Of a stretch of DNA of 59,530 nt, positions 16,397 to 25,201 are shown one piece after another. Within the stretch, counting starts at the first letter, position 1. Every line of letters starts with the position of its first letter. Position numbers and translations under genes: made by a program. The stretch is from Curtobacterium sp. MCBA15_001 (GTDB lineage: Bacteria > Actinomycetota > Actinomycetes > Actinomycetales > Microbacteriaceae): positions 110,827-170,356 of the forward strand of contig NZ_MJGI01000022.1 in the NCBI RefSeq assembly GCF_001864835.1, given 5' to 3'. Under the pieces are notes generated by a model. The model saw nothing but the letters and a program-made list of their open reading frames with translations. It searched no databases and had not been told where the DNA came from.

Positions 16397-18196
16397 ATGA
16401 CGCTTCCCCCACAGCGCCCGCGCGGCACGCGCGAACGCGGTGCCGTCTCACGCGGCACGCGCGGACCCGGTGCCCGCACACGCGGCACCCGCGCGCCCGG
16501 CGCCCGTCGGCGCGGACGGCTGTTCGCAGCCCTCGCTGGCCTCGCCGCCGTGGCCCTCGCCACCGCCGGCTGCAGCATCCAGGTGCGGTCCGAGCCGGAC
16601 CCGAGCATCGGCAAGGACACGATGCTCATCAACGCGGACCACGGCAACCCGCTGTTCGACCGCAACTTCAACCCGTACATCGCCAACGCCCGCACGGCGT
16701 CGAAGTGGATGTACGAGCCCCTGATCGAGGTCAACCCGCTCGACGGCAAGCGCAACCCGTGGCTCGCGAGCAGCTGGACCCAGCCCGACGCGAAGACGAT
16801 CGACATGACGATCCGCAGCGGCGTCGAGTGGTCGAACGGGGACCCGTTCACCGCGAAGGACGTGGTCTTCACGTTCGACCTCCTGAAGAAGTTCCCCGCG
16901 ATGGACGTCAAGGGCGCCTGGCAGCACATCGCGAGCATCGAGCAGCAGGGCCAGCACGTCGTCTTCCACCTGAAGTCCGAGGACGTCCCGAGCCTGACGA
17001 TCATCGGCCAGACGTACATCCTCGGCGAGCAGCACTGGAAGGACGTCGAGGACCCGACGACCTTCCGTGACCCGAACCCGGTCGGTACCGGGCCCTTCGT
17101 CCTCGGGAACTACTCCGACCAGCAGTACTCGATGGACAAGAACCCGCGCTACTGGCAGGCGAAGAACATCGTCATCAAGCACCTGATCCTGCCGGCGACG
17201 AACACCCAGCTCGACACGGTCACCCGCGGCTACGACTGGTCGTACTCGTTCATCTCCGACGTCAAGGGCACGTGGGGTGCCGCATCGAGGACCAACACGT
17301 GGTGGTTCCCGCCGGGGGGTGTGATCGGCCTGATCCCGAACCTGACGAAGGCGCCGTACGACGACGTCAACGTCCGCCGGGGCATCTCGCTCGCACTGAA
17401 CCGCGACGACATCGCCGAGACCGCCACCGAGGGCAACCTGAAGGCGGCCGCGCAGACCGGGCTGATCCTGCCGAACCAAGAGCAGTACGTGAACCAGCAG
17501 ATCCCAGACAAGGGCGTCGTCACCCAGGACATCGACGCGGCCAAGGCGTCCTTCGCGAAGTCCGGCTGGGTGGAGCAGGACGGCAAGATCATGAAGGACG
17601 GCAAGCAGCTGTCCATCACGATCATGACCGCCAACGGCTACTCGGACTGGCTCCGCGCCGTGCAGGAGGTCCGCCGCGACCTGACCGCGATCGGCATCAA
17701 GGTGCAGATCACCGCGCCGCAGCCCGCCGGGTACCAGCAGAACATCAACAACGGCACCTTCGACATGGCGATGGGCGGCATGGGCAACGGCGACGTCTTC
17801 CAGGCGTTCAACTCGCTGCTCAGCACCGACTTCTACCAGCCCGTCGGCAAGTCGACCGTCAACAACTACGAGCGCTACCGGAACCCGGAGACCCAGGCCC
17901 TGCTCGATCAGTACAAGGCGACGACCGACACCGCGAAGCAGCAGGAGATCCTGGACCAGCTTCAAGAGGTCGTGTACGACGACCTGCCCGTGATCGGCAT
18001 GTACTACGGCGGCCTCTGGGGGCTCTTCAACACCAGCAAGTTCGTCGGCTGGCCCAGCGCGGAGGACCCGTACATGGCACCGCAGAACTACGACTCGGCG
18101 CCGCTGCTCATCTTCTCGAAGCTCCGGCTCCGTGACAGCGCGGCCGGCCAGGAGATCCTCCGGAAGCAGCAGCAGGACCAGGAGGCCGGCAAGTGA
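16397..18196 (+). CDS. ABC transporter solute-binding lipoprotein, family 5 (OppA/DppA type)
   Basis: A 599-residue binding lipoprotein. The signal peptide ends in a lipobox ATAGC after the hydrophobic stretch LFAALAGLAAVALA. Family-5 features include WKYEPL-like (WMYEPLIEVNPLDG), the IRSGVEWSNGDPFTAKDVVFTF segment, and PNLTKAPYDDVNVRRGISLALNRDDIAE. Family 5 proteins bind peptides but also oligosaccharides; here the operon ends in a GH1 glucosidase, so a beta-glucoside ligand is likely (inference). Before the hydrophobic core lie three 10-residue repeats starting RGT, giving an unusually long basic n-region. ATG 16397 has GGAGGT upstream. Confidence 0.92.
   Translation: MTLPPQRPRGTRERGAVSRGTRGPGARTRGTRAPGARRRGRLFAALAGLAAVALATAGCSIQVRSEPDPSIGKDTMLINADHGNPLFDRNFNPYIANARTASKWMYEPLIEVNPLDGKRNPWLASSWTQPDAKTIDMTIRSGVEWSNGDPFTAKDVVFTFDLLKKFPAMDVKGAWQHIASIEQQGQHVVFHLKSEDVPSLTIIGQTYILGEQHWKDVEDPTTFRDPNPVGTGPFVLGNYSDQQYSMDKNPRYWQAKNIVIKHLILPATNTQLDTVTRGYDWSYSFISDVKGTWGAASRTNTWWFPPGGVIGLIPNLTKAPYDDVNVRRGISLALNRDDIAETATEGNLKAAAQTGLILPNQEQYVNQQIPDKGVVTQDIDAAKASFAKSGWVEQDGKIMKDGKQLSITIMTANGYSDWLRAVQEVRRDLTAIGIKVQITAPQPAGYQQNINNGTFDMAMGGMGNGDVFQAFNSLLSTDFYQPVGKSTVNNYERYRNPETQALLDQYKATTDTAKQQEILDQLQEVVYDDLPVIGMYYGGLWGLFNTSKFVGWPSAEDPYMAPQNYDSAPLLIFSKLRLRDSAAGQEILRKQQQDQEAGK
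16421..16510 (+). repeat. Three 30-bp tandem repeats encoding the signal-peptide n-region
   Basis: Three head-to-tail 30-base units (16421-16450, 16451-16480, 16481-16510), each starting CGCGGCAC. They encode RGTRERGAVS, RGTRGPGART and RGTRAPGARR. Units differ at several bases, so the duplication is not brand new. Confidence 0.85.
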
Positions 18197-19173
18197 AGTA
18201 CATCCTGCAGAAACTCGTCCTCTTCGTCCTGACCCTCTGGGCCGCGGTCACGCTGAACTTCGTGCTCCCGCGCCTGATGCCGGGCAGCCCGACCGATGCG
18301 GCCCTGGCGAAGCTCAGCCAGAACGGCCCGGTCACCGACGCCACGAAGAAGGCCATCGAGGCCCAGCTCGGCGTCCCGACCGGCAACCTCTGGGACCAGT
18401 ACGTCAGCTACCTGCACCAGGTCGTGACGCTCGACTTCGGCGTGAGCTACACGTTCTACCCGCAGCCCGTCGGCGACCTGGTCGGCCGCGCCCTGCCCTA
18501 CACGCTGGTCCTGGTCGGCGCGGTGACGGTCCTGGCGTTCGTCATCGGCACCCTGATCGGTGTCGCGGCGGCGTGGAAGCGCGGCACCTGGCTCGACTCC
18601 CTGCCGACCCTGTCGGGGAGCTTCATGTCGACGTTCCCCTACTTCTGGACGGCACTGCTGCTGCTGTTCTTCCTCGGCTACGTCCTGCACTGGTTCCCGA
18701 CCACCGGGGCGTCCTCGGCGACGAGCATCCCCGGGTTCAACGGGGAGTACATCGGTGACGTCCTCCAGCACGCGATCCTGCCGGCCCTGACGATCCTGGT
18801 CACGAGCCTCGGCGGCTGGATCATCGGCATGCGCAACGCGATGATCAACACGTTGGGCGACGACTACGTCACCTTCGCCGAGGCGAACGGCCTCCGTGGC
18901 CGCACCGTGGCCGTCCGGTACGCCGCCCGCAACGCGATCCTGCCGAACCTGACCGGCTTCGGGCTGGCGCTCGGTGGCGTGGTCGGCGGCTCGGTCCTGG
19001 TCGAGCAGGTGTTCGGCTACCCGGGCATCGGCTACCTGCTGTTCAACGCCGTCATCGGGCAGGACTACCCGCTCATGCAGGCACTCTTCCTGATGATCAC
19101 CGTGTCGGTGCTCATCGCCAACTTCATCGTGGACGTCCTGTACGGCGTCCTGGACCCGAGGACGCGTCGATGA
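18193..19173 (+). CDS. ABC transporter permease (DppB/OppB type)
   Basis: A 326-residue membrane permease starting MKYILQKLVLFVLTLWAAVTLNFVLPRLMPGSP, the typical N-terminus of DppB/OppB proteins, with six membrane segments. The EAA-type loop is FAEANGLRGRTVAVRYAARNAILP. The GTG start overlaps the binding-protein stop (GTGA) and the end overlaps the next permease (ATGA). It pairs with the DppC-type partner to form the translocation pore of the operon's importer. Confidence 0.94.
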   Translation: MKYILQKLVLFVLTLWAAVTLNFVLPRLMPGSPTDAALAKLSQNGPVTDATKKAIEAQLGVPTGNLWDQYVSYLHQVVTLDFGVSYTFYPQPVGDLVGRALPYTLVLVGAVTVLAFVIGTLIGVAAAWKRGTWLDSLPTLSGSFMSTFPYFWTALLLLFFLGYVLHWFPTTGASSATSIPGFNGEYIGDVLQHAILPALTILVTSLGGWIIGMRNAMINTLGDDYVTFAEANGLRGRTVAVRYAARNAILPNLTGFGLALGGVVGGSVLVEQVFGYPGIGYLLFNAVIGQDYPLMQALFLMITVSVLIANFIVDVLYGVLDPRTRR

Positions 19174-20126
19174 CCAACACCAGCACGAACAACGCAACCG
19201 TCGCAGTGCGGACACAAGACGCACCAGAACAGCAAGCCCCGAGCAAGCTCCAGTCAGCCGCGCGCCAGCTCGGCATCGTGTGGGGCAACACCAAGGCCCG
19301 CATCGGGATCATCATCCTGGTGGTCTTCGTCCTCGTGGCGATCCTGGCCCCGCTCCTCGCACCGTACGGCGCCAGCCAGAACGGCTTCGCCCGGTCCGCG
19401 GACGCCACCGCCGCCCACTGGATGGGCACCACCGCCGCCGGCGAGGACGTCCTGTCCCAGCTGATCTACGGCGCCCGCATCTCGGTCATGGTCGGCGCGG
19501 TCGCAGGCATCCTGTCCACCCTCGTCGCCGTCGCGATCGGCCTCAGCTGGGGCTACGTCCGTGGCTGGATCGCCGAGGTCATCGGCTTCGTCGTCAACCT
19601 GTTCCTGGTGATCCCGGGCCTGCCCCTGATGATCGTCATCGCGGCCTACCTGCAGAACGGCGGCATCGCGGTCATCATCGCGGTCATCGTCGTGACCGGC
19701 TGGGCCTGGGGCGCTCGCGTCCTGCGGAGCCAGACGCAGTCGCTCCGCGGTCGGGACTTCGTCACCGCCGCGCAGTTCTCCGGTGAAGGTGCCACCCGCA
19801 TCGTCTTCCGCGAGATCCTGCCGAACATGACGAGCCTGATCGTCGGCAGCTTCTTCGGCGCCGCGACCAGCGCGATCCTTGCCGAGGCCGGCCTGGAGTT
19901 CCTGGGCCTCGGCGACTCGTCCATCGTCAGCTGGGGCACGATCCTCTACTGGGCGCAGAACTCCAACGCGCTGCTCACCGGCCAGTGGATCCTGCTGTTC
20001 GCCCCCGGCCTCTGCATCGCCCTCCTGGCGATGAGCCTCACCCTGATCAACTTCGGCGTCGACGCCGTGTCCAACCCGCGACTGCGCGACGGCGCGCGCC
20101 GCAAGCGCAAGGAGGCAGCAGCATGA
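19170..20126 (+). CDS. ABC transporter permease (DppC/OppC type)
   Basis: A 318-residue membrane permease with a polar N-terminal tail of about 40 residues, then IGIIILVVFVLVAILAPLLAPYG, and the DppC hallmark HWMGTTAAGEDVLSQLIYGAR. The EAA loop is FVTAAQFSGEGATRIVFREILPNM. It overlaps both neighbours by ATGA, indicating coupled translation with the other transporter subunits. Confidence 0.94.
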   Translation: MTNTSTNNATVAVRTQDAPEQQAPSKLQSAARQLGIVWGNTKARIGIIILVVFVLVAILAPLLAPYGASQNGFARSADATAAHWMGTTAAGEDVLSQLIYGARISVMVGAVAGILSTLVAVAIGLSWGYVRGWIAEVIGFVVNLFLVIPGLPLMIVIAAYLQNGGIAVIIAVIVVTGWAWGARVLRSQTQSLRGRDFVTAAQFSGEGATRIVFREILPNMTSLIVGSFFGAATSAILAEAGLEFLGLGDSSIVSWGTILYWAQNSNALLTGQWILLFAPGLCIALLAMSLTLINFGVDAVSNPRLRDGARRKRKEAAA

Positions 20127-21886
20127 GCAGCCAGCCCACCACCGGCCTGGAGGCCCGTGACGGCGCCGCCACGCGCCTCCCGTCCGACAGCGGTGACGTC
20201 CTGCTGGACGTCCGCGACCTGTCGGTCGTCTACGAGTCCGCCGGCCAGACCGCCGTCCAGGCGGTCGACCACGTGTCCTTCCAGCTGCGCAAGGGCGAGT
20301 TCGTCGGCCTGGTCGGCGAGTCCGGTTCGGGCAAGTCGACGCTCGGCTACGCGCTGACCCGCCTGCAGAAGCCGCCGGCGCGGACGAACGGCGGCAGCAT
20401 CGTCTTCGGAGGCGCGGACATCCGTGACCTCGACGACGAAGCGCTCCGGCAGCAGCGGCAAGGCGGCTTCGCGATGGTTCTGCAGTCGGGCATGAACGCG
20501 CTCAACCCGGTGCGGACGATCCGCAACCACTTCATCGACGTCTTCAACGCCCACGGCCACGTGCCGCGCGAGCGCTGGGACAGCCGGATGCGGGAGCTCG
20601 TCGGCAAGGTGAAGCTGCCCGAGTCGATGCTCGCGCGCTACCCCGGCGAGCTGTCCGGCGGCATGCGGCAGCGCGTGTCGATCGCGATCGCGCTGTCCCT
20701 CGAGCCGCAGCTCATGGTGTTCGACGAGCCCACCACGGCGCTCGACGTCCTCGTGCAGCACGCCGTGATGGACACGATCATCGAGCTCCAGCGCTCCGAG
20801 GGCTTCACGGCCGTGCTCATCAGCCACGACCTCGGCATCGTGCTCGAGGCCACCGAGCGCGTCCTCGTGATGCACGAGGGGCGGATCGTCGAGGACGGCG
20901 GCTCGCGGGAGATCCTCCGCGACCCACAGGACGAGTACACGCAGATGCTGCTCTCGCACTACGCGGATCCCCGCGCCGAGGTCGTCTCGCTGCCGGGGTT
21001 CCCCGACCGGTCGCTCCGCGGCACCGACCAGACCCGGCAGGAGACCACGTCGTCGTTCAGCACCGTCGGATCGCGCGAGCGCTCCGCGGCGCGGAACCCG
21101 ATCACGGTCGAGCACCTCGTCAAGACCTACCCCGCGCCACGTCGTGGCGAGGACCCCGTGCGCGCCGTCCGCGACGTGTCGTTCACCCTCGAGCCGGGGC
21201 AGTCCCTCGCGCTCGTGGGCCAGTCGGGCTCGGGCAAGTCGACCATCGCGAAGCTGCTGACCGGGGTGGAGCAGCCGACCTCCGGCGCCGTCCGGTTCGG
21301 CGACCTCGACGTCACGCGGCTCGGGCGTCGGGGACTGCGTGACCTGCGCTCCGAGGTGCAGATGGTGTTCCAGGACCCGTACGCGGCACTCAACCCGCTG
21401 CACACCGTCGAGTACACGCTCACCCGTCCGGTCGTGAACTACACCGGACTGCGTGGTCGCGAGGCGCGTCACCGGGTGCTCGAACTCCTGGAGACGGTGG
21501 GGCTGACCCCGGTGGAGCAGTTCGCGCAGAAGCTCCCGCACCAGCTCTCCGGCGGCCAGCGGCAGCGCGTGGTCATCGCCCGGGCGCTCGCGAGCGACCC
21601 GCAGGTGATCATCGCCGACGAGCCGGTGTCGATGCTCGACGTGACGCTCCGTGCCGGCGTGCTGGCCCTGCTCGAGGACCTGCGCGAGCAGTGGGGCGTC
21701 TCGCTGCTGTACATCACGCACGACCTGCTGAGCGCCCGGCTCATCACCGACGACATCATGGTGCTGCACGACGGCGCCGTGGTCGAGCGCGGTCGGACGG
21801 CCGACGTGCTGCAGCACCCGCAGGACGACTACACGGTCGCGCTGCTGGACGCGGTCCCCAATCCCCGCAGGAGACTGGCGTCATGA
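20123..21886 (+). CDS. Fused two-domain ABC transporter ATPase (DppD-DppF type)
   Basis: A 587-residue ATPase combining both nucleotide-binding domains of a peptide/oligosaccharide importer. Domain 1 (about 30-280) has Walker A GESGSGKST, signature LSGGM and Walker B LMVFDEPTTALD. Domain 2 (about 325-570) has GQSGSGKST, LSGGQ and VIIADEPVSMLD. The linker is about 50 residues. ATG 20123 has AAGGAGG 9 bases upstream and overlaps the previous stop. With its own ATPase, this importer does not depend on a shared ATPase, in contrast with the two CUT1 sugar operons in this window. Confidence 0.94.
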   Translation: MSSQPTTGLEARDGAATRLPSDSGDVLLDVRDLSVVYESAGQTAVQAVDHVSFQLRKGEFVGLVGESGSGKSTLGYALTRLQKPPARTNGGSIVFGGADIRDLDDEALRQQRQGGFAMVLQSGMNALNPVRTIRNHFIDVFNAHGHVPRERWDSRMRELVGKVKLPESMLARYPGELSGGMRQRVSIAIALSLEPQLMVFDEPTTALDVLVQHAVMDTIIELQRSEGFTAVLISHDLGIVLEATERVLVMHEGRIVEDGGSREILRDPQDEYTQMLLSHYADPRAEVVSLPGFPDRSLRGTDQTRQETTSSFSTVGSRERSAARNPITVEHLVKTYPAPRRGEDPVRAVRDVSFTLEPGQSLALVGQSGSGKSTIAKLLTGVEQPTSGAVRFGDLDVTRLGRRGLRDLRSEVQMVFQDPYAALNPLHTVEYTLTRPVVNYTGLRGREARHRVLELLETVGLTPVEQFAQKLPHQLSGGQRQRVVIARALASDPQVIIADEPVSMLDVTLRAGVLALLEDLREQWGVSLLYITHDLLSARLITDDIMVLHDGAVVERGRTADVLQHPQDDYTVALLDAVPNPRRRLAS

Positions 21887-22755
21887 CGAACCTGCACGCC
21901 TTCCCCGCCGTCCCCGCCTTCGGCCACCTCCCCACCCCGGACGGCGTCGACGTCGTCGGCATCGACCTGCCCGTCGGCCGGTTGACCGCCTACCGCGTCG
22001 TGCCGTCGGGGGAGTCGAAGGGCGTGGTGCTCGTCGTCCCCGGGTACACCGGCTCGAAGGAGGACTGGCGCACCTTCATGCCCCTGCTCCGTGACGCCGG
22101 ATGGACCGCGGTGGCGATCAGTCGTCGCGGCCAGGCCGACTCGGCAGCGCCGACCTCGCTGGCGGACCACTCCCTCGACGAGGAAGCCGCCGACGTCGTC
22201 CGCGTCGCCCGCCTGCTCGACGACGGCGCGCCCGTGCACCTGATCGGGCACTCGCTCGGCGGGGTGGTCGTCCGCGCGGCCGCGATCCAGGACCCGAGTG
22301 CGTTCCGCGACGTCGTGCAGTTCTGCTCCGGCCCGTACGGCTGGCCGTACCGCAAGGTGACGGAGCTGACGATCCTGCACGACACCGACGGGAACCTCCG
22401 ACAGCTGTTCGACTCGACGAACCCGCTGTGGGCCGGTCGTCCCGACGCCGAGCTGCCGGACGACGCCCGCATGGTCCGCGAGCGCTTCGACGCCACGAGC
22501 CCGCACAGCGTCGTCGCCGGCGCGCACATCCTCGAGGACCACACCGACTCCTCCGCCGAGCTCCGCGCCACCGGGCTGCCCGTCCTCGTCACGCACGGCG
22601 AGTGGGACGGCGCCTGGCCGATCCCGTGGCAGCGGCAGATGGCCACGGACACCGGCGCGGAGTACGTCGTGATACCCGAGAGCTACCACGGCCCCCAGGT
22701 CGAGAACCCGCAGGGAACCGTCGAGGTCTTCGACCGGTTCTTGAGCAAGCACTGA
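21883..22755 (+). CDS. Alpha/beta fold hydrolase
   Basis: A 290-residue cytoplasmic alpha/beta hydrolase. The nucleophile elbow is GHSLGG (Ser of the triad), the oxyanion region is VLVVPGYTGSKEDW, a candidate acid lies in THGEWDGAWP, and the His in PESYHGPQ near the C-terminus. It overlaps the ATPase gene by ATGA, so it is part of the transport operon. A role in removing acyl or ester groups from an imported glycoside before the GH1 enzyme acts would fit, but that is inference. Confidence 0.88.
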   Translation: MTNLHAFPAVPAFGHLPTPDGVDVVGIDLPVGRLTAYRVVPSGESKGVVLVVPGYTGSKEDWRTFMPLLRDAGWTAVAISRRGQADSAAPTSLADHSLDEEAADVVRVARLLDDGAPVHLIGHSLGGVVVRAAAIQDPSAFRDVVQFCSGPYGWPYRKVTELTILHDTDGNLRQLFDSTNPLWAGRPDAELPDDARMVRERFDATSPHSVVAGAHILEDHTDSSAELRATGLPVLVTHGEWDGAWPIPWQRQMATDTGAEYVVIPESYHGPQVENPQGTVEVFDRFLSKH

Positions 22756-22782
22756 CCCGAGCAAGCACGGAAAGGCACCATC

Positions 22783-23967
22783 ATCACCACGCTGCAGTTC
22801 CCCGACGGCTTCCTCTGGGGCGCCGCCACGGCCGCCCACCAGATCGAGGGCAACAACGTCAACAGCAACTGGTGGGTCCACGAGCACGAACCGGACACCA
22901 CGATCGTCGAGCCCTCGGGCGACGCCGCGGACAGCTACCACCGCTACCGCGACGACATCCGGATCGCGGCGGAGCTCGGGCTGAACTCCTACCGGTTCAG
23001 CATCGAGTGGGCACGCATCGAGCCCGAACGCGGGTTCGTCAGCCGGGCCGAGGTCGACCACTACCGCCGCATGGTCGAGACCTGCCACGAGTTCGGCATC
23101 GAGCCGATCGTGACGCTGATGCACTTCACGGTGCCGCGCTGGTTCGAGCGCGACGGCTTCTGGCGCGCCCCCGACGCCGCGGACCTGTTCGCCCGCTACA
23201 CCGAGGCAGCGCTCCCTGTCGTCGCGGACGGCGTGCGGTACGTCTGCACGATCAACGAGCCGAACATCGCGGCGATGCTCGCCGGCGGCGAGGACGCCGC
23301 CAACCTGGTGGCCTACGGCCTGCCGAACCCGGACCTGCAGGTGGCCGACGCCCTGCTGGCCAGCCACCAGCGGTCGCGAGCGGTGCTGGCACAGGTCGAC
23401 GGCCTCCAGTCCGGCTGGACCATCGCGACCCAGGCGTTCCGCGCCTCCGGCGAGCCGGGCTCGGAGGAGATGCTGCGGGAGTACGGCTACCCGCGCGACG
23501 ACTGGTACCTGGAGCACGCCGCGGGCGACGACTTCCTCGGCGTGCAGGCGTACACGCGGACGTTCATCGGGCCGGACGGGCCGTTGCCGGTCCGTGACGA
23601 CGTCGAGACGACCCTGACCGGGTGGGAGTTCTACCCCGAAGCGTCGGCCGACGGACTGCGCAGCGCGTGGGAGCTGTCCGGGCACGTGCCGCTGATGATC
23701 ACCGAGAACGGCATCGCGACCGCGGACGACACCCGACGCGAGGCCTACACCCAGGGCGCGCTCGAGGGCATCCACCGCTGCATCGAGGACGGCATCGACG
23801 TCCTCGGCTACCAGCACTGGTCGCTCCTGGACAACTACGAGTGGGCGTCCGGGTTCCGGCCGACCTTCGGGCTCGTGGCGTGGGACCCGGTGACCTTCGA
23901 GCGGACGCCCAAGCCGTCCGCGCACTGGTACGGCGGCGTGGCGCGCGCCAACGCGCTGACCGTCTGA
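22783..23967 (+). CDS. GH1 beta-glucosidase with probable ATC start
   Basis: A 394-residue glycoside hydrolase family 1 enzyme, somewhat shorter than the common 440-480. The N-terminal GH1 signature FPDGFLWGAATAAHQIEG is intact, the acid/base is in INEPN (Glu about 159), and the nucleophile in ITENG (Glu about 308). In this frame there is no ATG, GTG or TTG between the stop at 22753 and the N-terminal signature; the first ATG (23071) would delete about 96 residues including it. Two ATC codons (22780, 22783) lie 4 and 7 bases after GGAAAGG, so ATC 22783, giving TTLQFP after the initiator, is the best start. It should hydrolyse imported beta-glucosides. Confidence 0.85.
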   Translation: MTTLQFPDGFLWGAATAAHQIEGNNVNSNWWVHEHEPDTTIVEPSGDAADSYHRYRDDIRIAAELGLNSYRFSIEWARIEPERGFVSRAEVDHYRRMVETCHEFGIEPIVTLMHFTVPRWFERDGFWRAPDAADLFARYTEAALPVVADGVRYVCTINEPNIAAMLAGGEDAANLVAYGLPNPDLQVADALLASHQRSRAVLAQVDGLQSGWTIATQAFRASGEPGSEEMLREYGYPRDDWYLEHAAGDDFLGVQAYTRTFIGPDGPLPVRDDVETTLTGWEFYPEASADGLRSAWELSGHVPLMITENGIATADDTRREAYTQGALEGIHRCIEDGIDVLGYQHWSLLDNYEWASGFRPTFGLVAWDPVTFERTPKPSAHWYGGVARANALTV

Positions 23968-23989
23968 CGGGAGGCCCGGCTGCAGTCAT

Positions 23990-24011
23990 CCCGTCGGCTC
24001 GCGCCGACGGG
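23990..24011. terminator. Bidirectional hairpin terminator
   Basis: Perfect 9-bp stem CCCGTCGGC/GCCGACGGG with a TCGC tetraloop between the convergent ends of the GH1 gene and the ankyrin gene. A left-arm fragment of the GGGAGGCCCGG family lies just before it (23969-23979), and GACGGGA/TCCCGTC (23966-23972, 23989-23995) could form an alternative stem. Confidence 0.7.
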
Positions 24012-24019
24012 TGGTCGCC

Positions 24020-25192
24020 TCAGCGGTAGATGCCGAGCAGTTCGCCCGGCCCGCCGTCTCGCAGGAGCTCGGCGCGGTCCGCCGCGCTCGAGCCCTCGTC
24101 GTCCGTCGCGTACCGGTCGACGTCGCGGGTCAGTACCTCGCGGACGGTGTCGACGTCCCCGGAGTCGACCGCCGCGATGAGCAGCGTCGCACCCCGTGAG
24201 CCCCGCGCCCGGGGGTCCGCACCGGCGTCGGCCAGCACCCGGACCACCTCGGCGTGCCCGCCCCACGCTGCCCGGATGACCGGCGGGTTGCCGTCGTGGT
24301 CCCGCGCGCCCAGGTCCGCCCCGGCGGCGGCCAGCACCGCCACGGCACGCGGTGCATCCCGGTCGATGGCCAGCGTCAGCGGAGTCCGACCCTCGGTGTC
24401 CGTCAGTTCGAGCGAGGCCCCGCGGCGCAGCAGTTCCTCGAGCATCTCGGGCCGGTCGAACCACGCGGCGGCGTGCAGCGGCGCGAAGCCCCACCGCGGG
24501 TCCACGTCGTCGACGTCGCTCGCGTCGTCGGCCAGGTGCAGGCCGCCCAGGTCGCCGTACGCCGCTGCCCGGACCCCCTCGGTCGCCCACTCGACCCAGC
24601 CGTCCGGCACCGGCCCGTGCCAGCCGCGGGGTCGTCGGTCGTCCAGGTCGGTGAACGTGGCCTCGTCGACGCTGCGGACCGTGACGTCGACGTCGGTGAA
24701 GCGGATCGCGACCTCGCCCACGGGGGAGACCAGCAGACGGAGTTCCCATTCGTCGCGGCCCGCGTGCTCGAGTTCCCCGCGCAGGACATGGGCATCGCCC
24801 GCCAGCAGGGTCTCCGGGTCGAGCTGCTGGGGCTCGATCACGGCGTCGGTGAAGCGCAGCGTCACGCGCGCGTGGTTCCACCGTCGCCAGAGCCCGTCGG
24901 CGGTGTCGAGCACCTCGTCGTTGCGGACGAGGACCTCGGCGTGCAGCACGACCGGGTCGGCCTCGCCGTGGTCGGGGAGCGCGGCGTGGTCGTCGTCGGA
25001 CGGCTCGGCATGTCGGCTGACCGGCTCTGCCCGCCACTGTGCGACGCGGGAGTCGGTCCACCGGACGGTCGCGAGTGCCGCGACGGGCGGGGGAGCGTCC
25101 TCGAGCAGGCGGTGCAGGTGCTCGGCGGCGCCGTCGAAGTCCTCCAGCGAGACGTAGCCCACGGCAGGCCAGTTCACTCGACTCCATCGCAC
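24020..25192 (-). CDS. Ankyrin repeat protein
   Basis: A 390-residue soluble protein. The first 230 residues are acidic, without a recognised domain. From about residue 240 there are four ankyrin-type repeats, seen as FAPLHAAAWFDRPEMLEELLRRGASLE, TPLTLAIDRDAPRAVAVLAAAGADLG, PPVIRAAWGGHAEVVRVLADAGADP and TLLIAAVDSGDVDTVREVLT. Ankyrin repeats bind other proteins; the partner is unknown. The ATG start is fixed by the MRWSRVNW beginning. It stands alone and is read away from dnaK. Confidence 0.82.
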   Translation of the reverse strand: MRWSRVNWPAVGYVSLEDFDGAAEHLHRLLEDAPPPVAALATVRWTDSRVAQWRAEPVSRHAEPSDDDHAALPDHGEADPVVLHAEVLVRNDEVLDTADGLWRRWNHARVTLRFTDAVIEPQQLDPETLLAGDAHVLRGELEHAGRDEWELRLLVSPVGEVAIRFTDVDVTVRSVDEATFTDLDDRRPRGWHGPVPDGWVEWATEGVRAAAYGDLGGLHLADDASDVDDVDPRWGFAPLHAAAWFDRPEMLEELLRRGASLELTDTEGRTPLTLAIDRDAPRAVAVLAAAGADLGARDHDGNPPVIRAAWGGHAEVVRVLADAGADPRARGSRGATLLIAAVDSGDVDTVREVLTRDVDRYATDDEGSSAADRAELLRDGGPGELLGIYR

Positions 25193-25201
25193 GGGTCGAC
25201 G

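Noticed and set aside
16421..16510. CRISPR-like repeats
   Set aside because: Only three direct 30-base units without spacers, lying inside a coding region.
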